A stretch of DNA of 64,000 nucleotides from an uncultured Kiloniellaceae bacterium (GTDB taxonomy: Bacteria > Pseudomonadota > Alphaproteobacteria > Kiloniellales > Kiloniellaceae). The notes beneath the pieces are model-generated. The model saw only the letters and a program-made list of their open reading frames with translations. It did no database searches and was not told the DNA's origin. Shown piece after piece: positions 45,671 through 54,832 of this stretch. Positions within the stretch are counted from its first letter, which is position 1. Each line of letters begins with the position of its first letter. The position numbers and the translations under genes were made by a program. The DNA is taken from the NCBI GenBank assembly GCA_947500035.1, contig CANMQP010000016.1, positions 62,001-126,000 on the forward strand. The letters run 5' to 3'.

Positions 45671-48600
45671 ATGGAAAATTCTCCCGGCTACGCCGAACTG
45701 GATGTGATGTCCAACTTCACCTTCCTGCAGGGCGCGTCCCATCCCGATGAGTTCGTGCTGCAGGCGGCGGCGCTGGGTTTGAAGGCGGTGGGTATCGCCG
45801 ACGTGAACAGCCTGGCCGGTGTCGTCCGGGCCCATATTGCGGCCAAGGAAGCGGGCATGCGGCTGGTCGTCGGCGCCCGCCTGCGCTTTGAGGACGGGGA
45901 GGATCTGCTGGCCTTCCCCATGGATCGGACCGCCTACGGCCGGCTCTGCCGCCTGCTGACCCTGGGCCGCCGCCGGGCCGAGAAGGGCGCGTGCCTGCTC
46001 TATCGCGAGGACCTCAGGGACTGGCATGAGGGCATGGTTTTTGTCGCCATTCCGCCGGAGGAACTGGAGGCCGAGGCCCATGAAAGCAACGAGGTCTTTC
46101 CGCACTATCGCGATGAATTGCAAAGCTGGGGCGAGTTGTTGTCCGGACGGCTTTATCTGGCCGCGCGCTACCGTTACCGGGGCGACGATACCCGCCGGCT
46201 GCGCCGCCTTTCGGAGCTGGCGCGGAGCCTGGAGATCCCGCTGCTGGCGAGCAACGGCGTCCTGATGCACAGCCCGTCGCGCCGGGCGCTGGCGGATGTG
46301 CTGAGCTGCGTGCGGGAAAAATGCACCATCGACACGGCGGGCTACAGAGTCCTCGACAACGCCGAACGCCATTTGAAATCGGCGGAAGAAATAGCACGCC
46401 TGTTCCGGGACTATCCAGAGGCCCTGACCCGCAGCCTGGAGATTGCCGAACGCTGTCGCTTCAGTCTGGACGAGCTGCGCTACGACTATCCGGACGAAAC
46501 CACCCGCGAGGGCCGCAGTCCGCAGGAGGAGCTGGTGCACCTGACCTGGGAAGGGGCACGCTGGCGCTATCCCGGGCGCATTCCGGAACGGGTCAAGAAG
46601 CAGGTCCAGCATGAACTGGATCTGATCGGCCAGCTTTCCTATGCGCCTTATTTTCTGACCGTGCATGATCTGGTCGAGTTCGCCAGGTCCGTCGGCATTC
46701 TCTGCCAGGGGCGCGGCTCGGCGGCCAATTCGGCGGTCTGCTATTGCCTGGGGGTGACGGCGGTCGATCCGGACCGCACGGACCTGCTGTTCGAACGCTT
46801 CATCAGCAGCGAGCGGAATGAGCCGCCGGATATCGATGTGGACTTCGAGCATGAGCGCCGCGAAGAGGTCATCCAGTACATCTACGAAAAATACGGCCGC
46901 GCCCACGCGGGCATGACCGCCACCGTGATCCATTACCGCACCCGTGGCGCAATCCGCGATGTCGGCAAGGTCATGGGGCTGAGCGCGGATACCATCGCGG
47001 CCCTGGCCACCCAGGCCTCCGGCTGGTCCCGCGACGGGCTGAGCGACGAGCGGGTGCGCGAGATCGGCCTGAAGCCGGAGGAGGATCGCCTGCGTCTGGC
47101 GCTGGACCTGGCCGCGGAGATCACCGGCTTCCCCCGGCACCTTTCCCAGCATGTCGGTGGCTTCGTCATGACCCGGGGGCGGCTGGATGAACTGGTGCCG
47201 GTCGAGAACGCGGCCATGGAAGACCGCACGGTGATCCAGTGGGACAAGGACGATCTGGATGCGCTGGGGATTCTGAAGGTCGATGTACTGTCCCTGGGCA
47301 TGCTGACCTGCCTGCGCAAGGGCTTCGATCTGATCCGGCGGAATTACGGCGCGACCTTCGACCTCAGCTCCGTGCCGGGCCGGGACAGCGGCGTCTACGA
47401 CATGCTCTGCCGGGCTGACGCCATCGGGGTGTTCCAGGTCGAGAGCCGGGCGCAGATGAACTTCCTGCCACGCATGAAGCCGCGTAATTTTTACGATCTG
47501 GTGATCGAGATCGCCATCGTCCGGCCCGGCCCGATCCAGGGCGATATGGTGCATCCCTATCTGCGCCGCCGCAACGGTGAGGAGGAGGTGCATTATCCCT
47601 CCAAGGAGCTGGAACGGGTTCTGAAAAAGACGCTTGGCGTGCCGCTGTTCCAGGAGCAGGCCATGTCCATTGCCATGGTGGCGGCGGGCTTCACCGCGAG
47701 CGAGGCCGATAAGCTGCGCCGGGCCATGGCGACCTTCCGCAACAGCGGAACCATTCATACCTTCCGGCAAAAGATGATCGACGGCATGATCCGGCGCGGC
47801 TATGAGCAGGATTTTGCCGAACGCTGTTTCCGGCAGATCGAAGGCTTCGGCGAATACGGCTTTCCCGAAAGCCACGCGGCGAGCTTCGCCCTGCTGGCCT
47901 ATGTCTCCGCCTGGATGAAGCACCGCTACCCGGCGGCTTTCGCCTGCGCTTTGTTGAACAGCCAGCCCATGGGCTTCTACGCCCCGGCGCAGATCATCCG
48001 TGATGCCCGCGAACACGGGGTCGAGGTGCGCCCGGCGGACGTCAATCATTCGGACTGGGATTCGACCCTGGAGACCGGCGGCACCACCGATACCGCAGGG
48101 CTGAACATGGCGCTGCGGATCGGCCTGCGGCAGATCAAGGGCTTGAACCAGGAAGACGGCGACTGGCTGGTGGCGGCGCGGGGCAACGGCTATGCCGATC
48201 CACTGGCCATCTGGCGGCGCGCGGGGTTAACGCCGCGCGCGCTCGATGTCCTGGCCCGCGCCGATGCCTTCTCCTCCATGGCCCTGGACCGGCGGCAGGC
48301 GCTCTGGCAGATCAAGGGGCTGGGCGAGGCGCCGCTGCCGCTCTTCGCCGCCGCCGGCGAGGAGGACCGGGGACCCGAACCCGCCGCTGTCCTGCCGTCC
48401 CCGACCCTGGGGGAGGAGGTGGTCGAGGACTACGCCTCCCTGCGGCTTTCCCTCAAGGCGCATCCTCTGGCTTTGCTGCGCGCGCAGCATCCCGAGTTTC
48501 CCGGCATCACACCTTCGGACCGGCTGATGGAGATCCCGGTGGACGCGCGCATTACGGTCTGCGGCCTGGTGCTGGTGCGTCAGCGCCCCGGCAGTGCCTC

Positions 48601-48961
48601 CGGCGTGATCTTCATCACCCTGGAAGACGAGACCGGGGTCTGCAACGTGGTGGTCTGGCCGAAGGCTTTCGAACGCTTCCGGCGCGCCATCGTCACGGCC
48701 CGGCTGATGCGCATCACCGGACGGATCCAGCGCGAGGGGATCGTGATCCATCTGGTGGCCGACCGCATCGAGGATCTCTCGCCCTTACTTGACCAGTTGG
48801 GCGACGGCACCAGCTTCCAGCCGGAGCTCTCCCCCGCCGACGAGTTCAAGAACCCTGTATTGCCGCGCATAAAACATCGGGGCAAGACCAAACCCGTGCC
48901 CCGGCCGCGCCACCCGCGGGATCAGGCCAAGGTCCTCTTCCCGTCGCGGGACTTTCACTAA
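45671..48961 (+). CDS. dnaE2: Error-prone DNA polymerase DnaE2 (ImuC)
   Basis: 1096 residues from ATG 45671 (AGAGGGA 7 bases upstream); an ATG at 45653 overlapping the imuB stop adds six residues. N-terminal PHP domain (AELDVMSNFTFLQGASHP) and PolIII-alpha palm with catalytic Asp residues in PPDIDVDFEHERREEV. HhH and OB-fold regions are near the C-terminus (ITVCGLVLVRQRPGSASG). It performs translesion synthesis with ImuA and ImuB under SOS control. Confidence 0.96.
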   Translation: MENSPGYAELDVMSNFTFLQGASHPDEFVLQAAALGLKAVGIADVNSLAGVVRAHIAAKEAGMRLVVGARLRFEDGEDLLAFPMDRTAYGRLCRLLTLGRRRAEKGACLLYREDLRDWHEGMVFVAIPPEELEAEAHESNEVFPHYRDELQSWGELLSGRLYLAARYRYRGDDTRRLRRLSELARSLEIPLLASNGVLMHSPSRRALADVLSCVREKCTIDTAGYRVLDNAERHLKSAEEIARLFRDYPEALTRSLEIAERCRFSLDELRYDYPDETTREGRSPQEELVHLTWEGARWRYPGRIPERVKKQVQHELDLIGQLSYAPYFLTVHDLVEFARSVGILCQGRGSAANSAVCYCLGVTAVDPDRTDLLFERFISSERNEPPDIDVDFEHERREEVIQYIYEKYGRAHAGMTATVIHYRTRGAIRDVGKVMGLSADTIAALATQASGWSRDGLSDERVREIGLKPEEDRLRLALDLAAEITGFPRHLSQHVGGFVMTRGRLDELVPVENAAMEDRTVIQWDKDDLDALGILKVDVLSLGMLTCLRKGFDLIRRNYGATFDLSSVPGRDSGVYDMLCRADAIGVFQVESRAQMNFLPRMKPRNFYDLVIEIAIVRPGPIQGDMVHPYLRRRNGEEEVHYPSKELERVLKKTLGVPLFQEQAMSIAMVAAGFTASEADKLRRAMATFRNSGTIHTFRQKMIDGMIRRGYEQDFAERCFRQIEGFGEYGFPESHAASFALLAYVSAWMKHRYPAAFACALLNSQPMGFYAPAQIIRDAREHGVEVRPADVNHSDWDSTLETGGTTDTAGLNMALRIGLRQIKGLNQEDGDWLVAARGNGYADPLAIWRRAGLTPRALDVLARADAFSSMALDRRQALWQIKGLGEAPLPLFAAAGEEDRGPEPAAVLPSPTLGEEVVEDYASLRLSLKAHPLALLRAQHPEFPGITPSDRLMEIPVDARITVCGLVLVRQRPGSASGVIFITLEDETGVCNVVVWPKAFERFRRAIVTARLMRITGRIQREGIVIHLVADRIEDLSPLLDQLGDGTSFQPELSPADEFKNPVLPRIKHRGKTKPVPRPRHPRDQAKVLFPSRDFH

Positions 48962-49162
48962 AACTGCGAAGTTTCAGGAAAAAAATACAGGCTGAAGGGA
49001 GTCAGTCCAAAGGTGTCCACGAAGAGAAGGCCGAAGAGGCCGGACTTAATCAGGAAGGATTTTCAGTGAGAGGGGCAGCAAGATTGCGGGACACTGTACT
49101 GGAGCGAAGTCGACACCAAACTGGACTTTGCAGGCATATACCTATGCGATAGAACTTTATGA

Positions 49163-50161
49163 ATGTCATGGTTCTCAGCTCTTACAGGTATTGAATCCGA
49201 GACGCCCCAATCGGTCAGCGAGTGGCTGAGCGTTGAGGGCTCCTGCTTGATCTCTGCGGCAAACTCCCGGCGTTTTGAAATTGGCACTTTGACGATGCCG
49301 TCCTTATCGGAGTTACGAAGGATCGATCTTCCTTGTGATGGCCGGATTTCGGTACAGGAAATTGTCGCCGACGTTCAGCGACTTCACACATTGCCAGAAA
49401 ATTCCGGAGCGGCTTTCCAAGTCGCCTCTCAGTTCAATCTGCTCGAAATGGCGGCGCCTTCGCTCATTCCCGAACTTGGCGTTGGCCGATACGAGCACGA
49501 TCATACCCAAGGACCTGCTTGCGCAATCGCATGTGGTGCTGGGACAATCTATCGGAACTATTTTGTTCCAGTTCATGGTGGAACAGGGCAATCCACTGAC
49601 AGGCAAATCGATTGCTTGGAAGACATTGGCAATGCCTTGAATAATCGGGAAAACGCCTATTGGGAGATGACGAACGGCTACGCTTTACTCACGCCAAGAG
49701 GACTGTCGGAGCTGGAGCAAACTCTAAGAACGATGTCTCAAACTGAAAAAGACAAACTGCGAAGTCTGCTTCGGATTGGGGTGCATGCAGACACTGAAGT
49801 TACCCTCAAGAATGCCGGCCACAAGGTCACGCAAATTTACTGTAGCGCAATGCCCGTAGCATACGGAGCGGGATCTGCTGAAAGCTGGCGAGAGTTCGCA
49901 ACGCTTGTTTTAGAGGCCGCGTATGAAGCCACTCTATACGCTGCGGTCGAAAACGCGTCCAGGACAGGAAACAAGCGTGTGTTTCTGACCATGTTGGGCG
50001 GTGGGGCGTTCGGAAATCGGGCCGAGTGGATCATCGAAGCAATTTCGCGGGCAATACGCCTGTTCAAGCAAAGTAACCTGGAAATATATCTGGTCAGCTA
50101 TGGTGCACCGAGCGCGATCGCAAATGGCGTAGTTTCGCAATACACTGACACAAAGGCCTAA
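49163..50161 (+). CDS. Orphan protein with macrodomain-like motifs
   Basis: 332 residues. No signal peptide or membrane segment. Motifs include ASQFNLLEMAAPSLIPELGV, DHTQGPACAIACGAGTIYRN, VHGGTGQSTDRQIDCLEDIG and LTMLGGGAFGNRAEWIIEAI. The glycine-rich GGGAFGN loop and the N-terminal ASQFN segment are reminiscent of macrodomain or PARG-type ADP-ribose-binding folds, but I could not assign a family. Codon use and GC look lower than in its neighbours, and the flanks carry no repair partner, so it may be acquired. Treat function as unknown. Confidence 0.7.
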   Translation: MSWFSALTGIESETPQSVSEWLSVEGSCLISAANSRRFEIGTLTMPSLSELRRIDLPCDGRISVQEIVADVQRLHTLPENSGAAFQVASQFNLLEMAAPSLIPELGVGRYEHDHTQGPACAIACGAGTIYRNYFVPVHGGTGQSTDRQIDCLEDIGNALNNRENAYWEMTNGYALLTPRGLSELEQTLRTMSQTEKDKLRSLLRIGVHADTEVTLKNAGHKVTQIYCSAMPVAYGAGSAESWREFATLVLEAAYEATLYAAVENASRTGNKRVFLTMLGGGAFGNRAEWIIEAISRAIRLFKQSNLEIYLVSYGAPSAIANGVVSQYTDTKA

Positions 50162-50261
50162 TCGATTATAGACCTACCCTGGGGCTTTCGCAGTGCGACG
50201 GCTGGAAGTTGCCAATTCGGGACGAAATGGATCTCAGTCCCGCCGCACCGCAAAGATGGGT

Positions 50262-51524
50262 TCAAGGCGCCTCGTTCAAGGGCACATCGTCGCTGGGACC
50301 ACTGGCGTCGCTTCCCATGCGAAGGCGATGCCCATCCGGGTCCTCGACATTCATCTCGCGCACACCCCAGGGAAAATTGGTCGGGGCCTGACGGATAATC
50401 GCGCCCTTTTGCTTGTAGTCCTCATAGAGCCTGTCGACATCCTGGACGAAGATCGAGAGCCACATGCCTGCCGCGCCCTGAGCATCCTGACAAAGAAAGA
50501 TCCGGACCTGGTCGCGATAGACGCAGGCAAAGGTCGCGGGCGCACCCCAGTCCCATTCTTTCCGGAAACCCAGTTTGTCGACATAGTAGGCGATGGAGGC
50601 GGGGACGTTTTTGACGTTGAAAATCGGCACGGCGGACTCAAACCGGTTGCTGCTGTGCTCCTGAGGATCTGCCCCTGCGGCAATCAGATCCGCCACGATG
50701 CGCTTATCCGTTTTGGCGGAGGCGCAGTTGAGTGGCGTGTAACCCCGGCTGTCCTTGGCGATCGGATCGGCCCCCAGCTCCAGCAGAAGCGCGGCCATCT
50801 CCGGCCGGTTCTTGAAGACCGCGAAATGCAGCGGTGTCCGGTGATGCTCGAGCCGGCTCATCTGCCGGGAGACCAGCGACGGGTCCTCTCTGATAAAATC
50901 GCGGACCAGATCGCCGCGGTTCAGCGCGATGGCCGCGAAAATCGTCGGCTTGATCCCCTGCGCCATGAGAAATTCCGCCACCTCGCGCCGCAGGTGCTGG
51001 AAATTCGTGGCCCAGCCGATGACGCCCATTTCGTGCTCATCGTCTTCGCCCCTGACCTTCGCGCCGGCTTTAACGAGGCGCTTGACGATGTCGAGGTGGC
51101 CGCCTTGAGCTGCCCAGTAGAGTGCGGTTGCCCGGTCAGAGCGGTCGCGCAGATTCACGTCAAAGCCGAGCTGCAGCAGAACTTCGACGCAGGCGAGATG
51201 CCCGTGCTCGGCTGCCAGATGCAGCAGCGGTTTGTGCCATTGACCGCCGATGATGCCGATCTTGGCCGGGTGCTCGGTGAGCAGACGCATCAATTCAGGG
51301 GCATTCCCCTGCAAGGTCGCCGCGATGATCTGGCCATTGAGACTTAAGCCGTCGATATGCGCCTTGAGTGCGCGCCAGCTCGCAAAACCGTAGAGACTGG
51401 CGATGTCCAGTTGGGCGTGATGCAGCTTGAGCGCAGGATCGCTTTTCCGCAGCTCAATCAGGCGCTGCTTGGCGGTCTTTTTCAGCCAGTCGATATCGGG
51501 ACGGGGTGGGAGGGTTTTGGTCAT
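50262..51524 (-). CDS. Ankyrin-repeat protein fused to a VOC-fold domain
   Basis: 420 residues. After a helical N-terminus (about 1-65) come roughly five to six ankyrin repeats (about 70-310), for example HKPLLHLAAEHGHLACVEVL and TPLHFAVFKNRPEMAALLLE. The C-terminal ~100 residues (from about AVPIFNVKNVPASIAYYVDK) form a glyoxalase/bleomycin-resistance (VOC) domain ending VREMNVEDPDGHRLRM. The combination is unusual. Metal ligands expected in active VOC enzymes are not complete by eye. Binding role inferred. Confidence 0.85.
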   Translation of the reverse strand: MTKTLPPRPDIDWLKKTAKQRLIELRKSDPALKLHHAQLDIASLYGFASWRALKAHIDGLSLNGQIIAATLQGNAPELMRLLTEHPAKIGIIGGQWHKPLLHLAAEHGHLACVEVLLQLGFDVNLRDRSDRATALYWAAQGGHLDIVKRLVKAGAKVRGEDDEHEMGVIGWATNFQHLRREVAEFLMAQGIKPTIFAAIALNRGDLVRDFIREDPSLVSRQMSRLEHHRTPLHFAVFKNRPEMAALLLELGADPIAKDSRGYTPLNCASAKTDKRIVADLIAAGADPQEHSSNRFESAVPIFNVKNVPASIAYYVDKLGFRKEWDWGAPATFACVYRDQVRIFLCQDAQGAAGMWLSIFVQDVDRLYEDYKQKGAIIRQAPTNFPWGVREMNVEDPDGHRLRMGSDASGPSDDVPLNEAP

Positions 51525-51745
51525 GAAACACCTTCTCTCTCGGCGCCCGGCGTCCGCAGCTCACGGGCAGAAAGAAGATGTGGAACACATCATGATAAGA
51601 GGCGGGTTCAACCCTTTACGCGGACCGTTGGCCACCTGTCCGGCCAGGGCAATATAATGAATTCAGGATCACCGAAGTCAAGAACAAGATGGGTTTGCAT
51701 AGTGTTTCATCTTGTTCTCGCGCGGCACCCCGGATCCAACAAGAG

Positions 51746-52570
51746 TCACCAACGATAGATCAGGCCGACGAGGCCCTGAAACTGGTTGGCGCTTCCTTCA
51801 TCGTCCACCAGGGGGCTGTCGGCGGCATCGCCGAGCAGGCGGGTATATTCGCCGGAGACCAGGACCGAGACATGTTCTGTGAAGGCGTAGCTGAAACTTG
51901 CGTTAAGGCCGACATCCTTGATGCCGCTCTCCGCGTCGAAGGGGCTGTAGTTGTTGCGTGACGATGCGGCCTGGCTGGCCGAAATGCCAAAGGTGTTGTC
52001 CATGTATTCTTCATCCGCCCAGGTGACCGTCGGGCCGATGGCGAAGCGTCCGCGATTTTCAAAGAGCATCTTGGAATACTCGGCACCCAGCGTGGCCGTC
52101 GTGCCGTCGCGGTCGCCGGTCAGGTCGTGGGCAAGCTCGGCCGAGAATTCGACCGGGCCCCATTCGTAGGCGATGCTGCCGACGGCGACGGCCCCGACAT
52201 CCAAATCGCCCAAACCCTTCAGTGCGTCGCTGTCGTCCTGGTCCCGGCCGCCTTCATAACGCACGCCGAGGCTCGTGGAAAAATCATCGCGCCAGCTTTT
52301 CTGCAGATAGAGGCCCGGACCGCCACCTCTGGTGGTTGCAACAATCGTATCTTTCCAGGACAGATGGAAATAGGGCACGGCGCCCGGCTCGTATTCGTCG
52401 GACCCTTCGTACTCGGGTGAGACTGTTGCGCCCGCACCAAGCTCGAAGTCCCATACATCTTTGTTTTCAGGAGATTTAGCTTCTTCGGCAGTTCCCTCAC
52501 TGGAGATAAGCGTCACGCATGCGGTGAGCAGTGCAGCGGACACACGTCGGCCCAAGTATATAACTCTCAT
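51746..52570 (-). CDS. MipA/OmpV-family outer membrane protein
   Basis: 274 residues from ATG 52570; an extension of 51 residues upstream has no signal peptide and is unlikely. The signal peptide is basic and hydrophobic (MRVIYLGRRVSAALLTACVT). The mature protein begins near AEEAKSPENKD and shows FELGAGATVSPEYEGSDEYE, the MipA/OmpV start, and ends with the aromatic strand GLVGLIYRW typical of beta barrels. It is divergent from the response regulator gene, which may control it. Confidence 0.88.
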   Translation of the reverse strand: MRVIYLGRRVSAALLTACVTLISSEGTAEEAKSPENKDVWDFELGAGATVSPEYEGSDEYEPGAVPYFHLSWKDTIVATTRGGGPGLYLQKSWRDDFSTSLGVRYEGGRDQDDSDALKGLGDLDVGAVAVGSIAYEWGPVEFSAELAHDLTGDRDGTTATLGAEYSKMLFENRGRFAIGPTVTWADEEYMDNTFGISASQAASSRNNYSPFDAESGIKDVGLNASFSYAFTEHVSVLVSGEYTRLLGDAADSPLVDDEGSANQFQGLVGLIYRW

Positions 52571-52657
52571 AGTTGTAAAACTCTGTATTTCTGATGTTGA
52601 TGAGAGCAGGCTAACCGCGTAACATGAAGTGAACCTGAAACCCGGCAAGGGCCCCAA

Positions 52658-53320
52658 ATGCGCATTCTGATTTATGAAGACGATCCCGCCATCGGTGACG
52701 CCGTGACGCGCCGCCTCCAGCAAGGGGGGTACACGGTTGATTGGGTTGAAGAGGGCGTCGCGCTGCGCTCGGCGGCTGAGTACGACGACTTCACGGTGAT
52801 CATTCTCGACCTTGGTCTTCCCGGTGAAGACGGCCTGACGATTCTCAGGGGGCTGCGGGCCATGGGGGCGAACACACCTGTTCTGATTCTGACCGCACGT
52901 GATTCCATTGAGGACCGGGTGAAGGGGCTGGATGCCTCCGCGGATGACTACCTGGTCAAGCCTTTCGTTATGGATGAATTACTGGCGCGGGTCAGGGCAC
53001 TGGCGCGCCGTAAGGCTGCCAAGGCGCAGGACATTGTCCGCTGTGGTGATATCGAGATCGAACCCGCCGGTCTGATTGTCCGAAAGAACGGAGAAGTCAT
53101 CGAGTTCGCGCCCAAGCTCTTCAATCTGCTCCTGACCCTGGTGGTCAACAGCGGCCGGGTGCTGACCCGTGGCGAGCTGGACGAAAAGCTTTATGGCTGG
53201 AGCGGCGAAGCCGAGAGCAATACGCTGGAGGTTTATGTATCACAGCTCCGGCGAAAACTGGGGGCCGACCTCATCAAGACCGTGCGCGGCGTCGGTTACA
53301 TCATTCCGAGAGAAGACTAG
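52658..53320 (+). CDS. OmpR-family two-component response regulator
   Basis: 220 residues. Receiver domain with acidic pair in MRILIYEDDPAIGDAV, phosphorylation Asp in IILDLGLPGEDGL (about residue 51) and Lys in DDYLVKPF; then a winged helix DNA-binding domain (about 125-220, with LSV-like EVYVSQLRRKLGADLIKTVR). It lies one base before the kinase gene and 87 bases from the divergent mipA-like gene. Confidence 0.95.
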   Translation: MRILIYEDDPAIGDAVTRRLQQGGYTVDWVEEGVALRSAAEYDDFTVIILDLGLPGEDGLTILRGLRAMGANTPVLILTARDSIEDRVKGLDASADDYLVKPFVMDELLARVRALARRKAAKAQDIVRCGDIEIEPAGLIVRKNGEVIEFAPKLFNLLLTLVVNSGRVLTRGELDEKLYGWSGEAESNTLEVYVSQLRRKLGADLIKTVRGVGYIIPRED

Positions 53321-54832
53321 ATGCCTGAAAAAGGACAGACGCCGGGAGAAGGAAAGACGCCAGAGGAGGGACCTCGGAAAGCGGTCTCGATCCGCGACAT
53401 ACTTTACCGCCGCCTGAACCTCTATCTGGCCGCGGGCTGGGTGCTCGCCACGCTCCTGACCGGCGCGGCGGGGACGCAGTATTTCAACGAGGGTCTGCGC
53501 GGACGAGTGATACACCTGGTCAACATCATTATGGCCTTCGAGACCGCCCGGAACCTGGACGAAGCTTCTGTCGGAAGAATCGACAATTTTCTCTCGGACC
53601 AAATGGACGACATCGGTGTCAACGATTACTTCATCGTCGTCATACTCGATAACGCCGTGCGCTATTCGACAATCGACCTGCCGAGTGAGCGCCTTCTCGC
53701 ACTTCCCCTGCGCGGCGAGATGTCCTACCCCTCGTCCTTTCTCGGAACCGATTGGGTGATCCCCCTTATCGACTGGCGGCTTTACGGTGTTGAAGATCCG
53801 AGCCAGAGAGTCAGAGTCATTGTGGGTTTGTGGCAGGGGGAAGTTTTTTTTGGCATCCTGACGGTCACGCTTTTTGTTTTTACCGTTGGATTACTCATCG
53901 GCGCGATCAGTCTCCTGCTGGCGCGCCGGGTGGTGGGGCAGGTGGTCCACCCGCTCGAAGAAACCGCCACTGCGGTCCTGGCGCGCAAAGAAAACGAGAT
54001 GACGCCGATCCGCCTGAACACGCGCCTGCGCGAGCTCATCCAGATCGAGGACGCTCTCAATGATCTCATCGCCCGTTTGGACGCGACCGTCCGGAGGGAA
54101 CGGAACTTCATCGCCAACGCTGCCCATGAACTCCGCACGCCGCTGGCGGCCGTCCGCGCGCAGGCCGAGGCAGTCGACCTGCAGGCCGTCACGCCGCAAA
54201 TCCGCGGCCAGATCGACGGTATGCTTGAAGCCACCGAACGCGCATCACGCCTCATCGCGCAGCTTCTGCAACTCGCCCGCTCCGAAGCTGTCGCTGCTGA
54301 TGCATCCGATGCGGAGCCGGTCGATCTGGTGTCGATTGCCCGTGACGTCATCGCTCAATTCACCCCCGAGATTCTGGAGAGCCGCGGCGATATCGAACTG
54401 GTTGCCCCGGATGCGGTGACGCTGCCGGGCAATCGGGAACTCATTTACGCGCTCTTGCGAATTCTTCTGGAGAATGCGGTTAAGTATGCGGGCTCGCCGA
54501 AGCAGATTATCGTCACGCTTGATCCCGGGCCAAACAATCCTGGGCCAAACAATCCTGGGCCAAACAATCCCGGGTCAACCAATCCCGGGTCTCAAGCAGG
54601 CCCGTCGATTTGCATCGAGGACAACGGGTCCGGGATGAGCGAAGCCGACTTTCAAAAGGCGTTTGCGAAGTTCGAGCGGCTGGGGCGAAAGTCCGGCGAC
54701 GGCGCCGGGCTCGGGCTCTCTATCGTTCATGACATTGCCAAACGTCAAAAGCTCAGACTGATGCGGGATCAGAGCCCTCAGTTGGGCGGGCTCAAGGTCA
54801 CCGTTTCCTTCACTCGGTCACCGTCAGCTTAA
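53321..54832 (+). CDS. Two-component sensor histidine kinase
   Basis: 503 residues. Two membrane helices (about 32-55 and 178-205) enclose a periplasmic sensor; HAMP at about 205-260; HisKA with His in ANAAHELRTPLAA; HATPase with NAVKYA, DNGSGM and GAGLGLSI. Between the two beta strands of the ATPase, residues about 401-425 consist of five 5-residue units (NPGPN type) encoded by a 15-bp tandem repeat. N-terminus also has a PEKGQT/PGEGKT/PEEG repeat. Its 3' end overlaps the convergent FAH-like gene by 23 bases. Confidence 0.93.
   Translation: MPEKGQTPGEGKTPEEGPRKAVSIRDILYRRLNLYLAAGWVLATLLTGAAGTQYFNEGLRGRVIHLVNIIMAFETARNLDEASVGRIDNFLSDQMDDIGVNDYFIVVILDNAVRYSTIDLPSERLLALPLRGEMSYPSSFLGTDWVIPLIDWRLYGVEDPSQRVRVIVGLWQGEVFFGILTVTLFVFTVGLLIGAISLLLARRVVGQVVHPLEETATAVLARKENEMTPIRLNTRLRELIQIEDALNDLIARLDATVRRERNFIANAAHELRTPLAAVRAQAEAVDLQAVTPQIRGQIDGMLEATERASRLIAQLLQLARSEAVAADASDAEPVDLVSIARDVIAQFTPEILESRGDIELVAPDAVTLPGNRELIYALLRILLENAVKYAGSPKQIIVTLDPGPNNPGPNNPGPNNPGSTNPGSQAGPSICIEDNGSGMSEADFQKAFAKFERLGRKSGDGAGLGLSIVHDIAKRQKLRLMRDQSPQLGGLKVTVSFTRSPSA
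54521..54595 (+). repeat. 15-bp tandem repeat inside the histidine kinase gene
   Basis: Five 15-base units: GATCCCGGGCCAAAC (54521-54535), AATCCTGGGCCAAAC twice (to 54565), AATCCCGGGTCAACC (54566-54580) and AATCCCGGGTCTCAA (54581-54595). The repeat stays in frame and encodes NPGPN-type pentapeptides in the ATP-binding domain. Confidence 0.93.

Noticed and set aside
45590-48049. 819-codon open frame antisense to dnaE2
   Set aside because: It mirrors the GC-rich third positions of dnaE2, has no ribosome binding site or family motif, and DnaE2 motifs on the plus strand are complete.
49163-50161. Prophage or mobile-element cargo for the orphan gene
   Set aside because: No integrase, transposase, attachment site or flanking inverted repeats were found around it.
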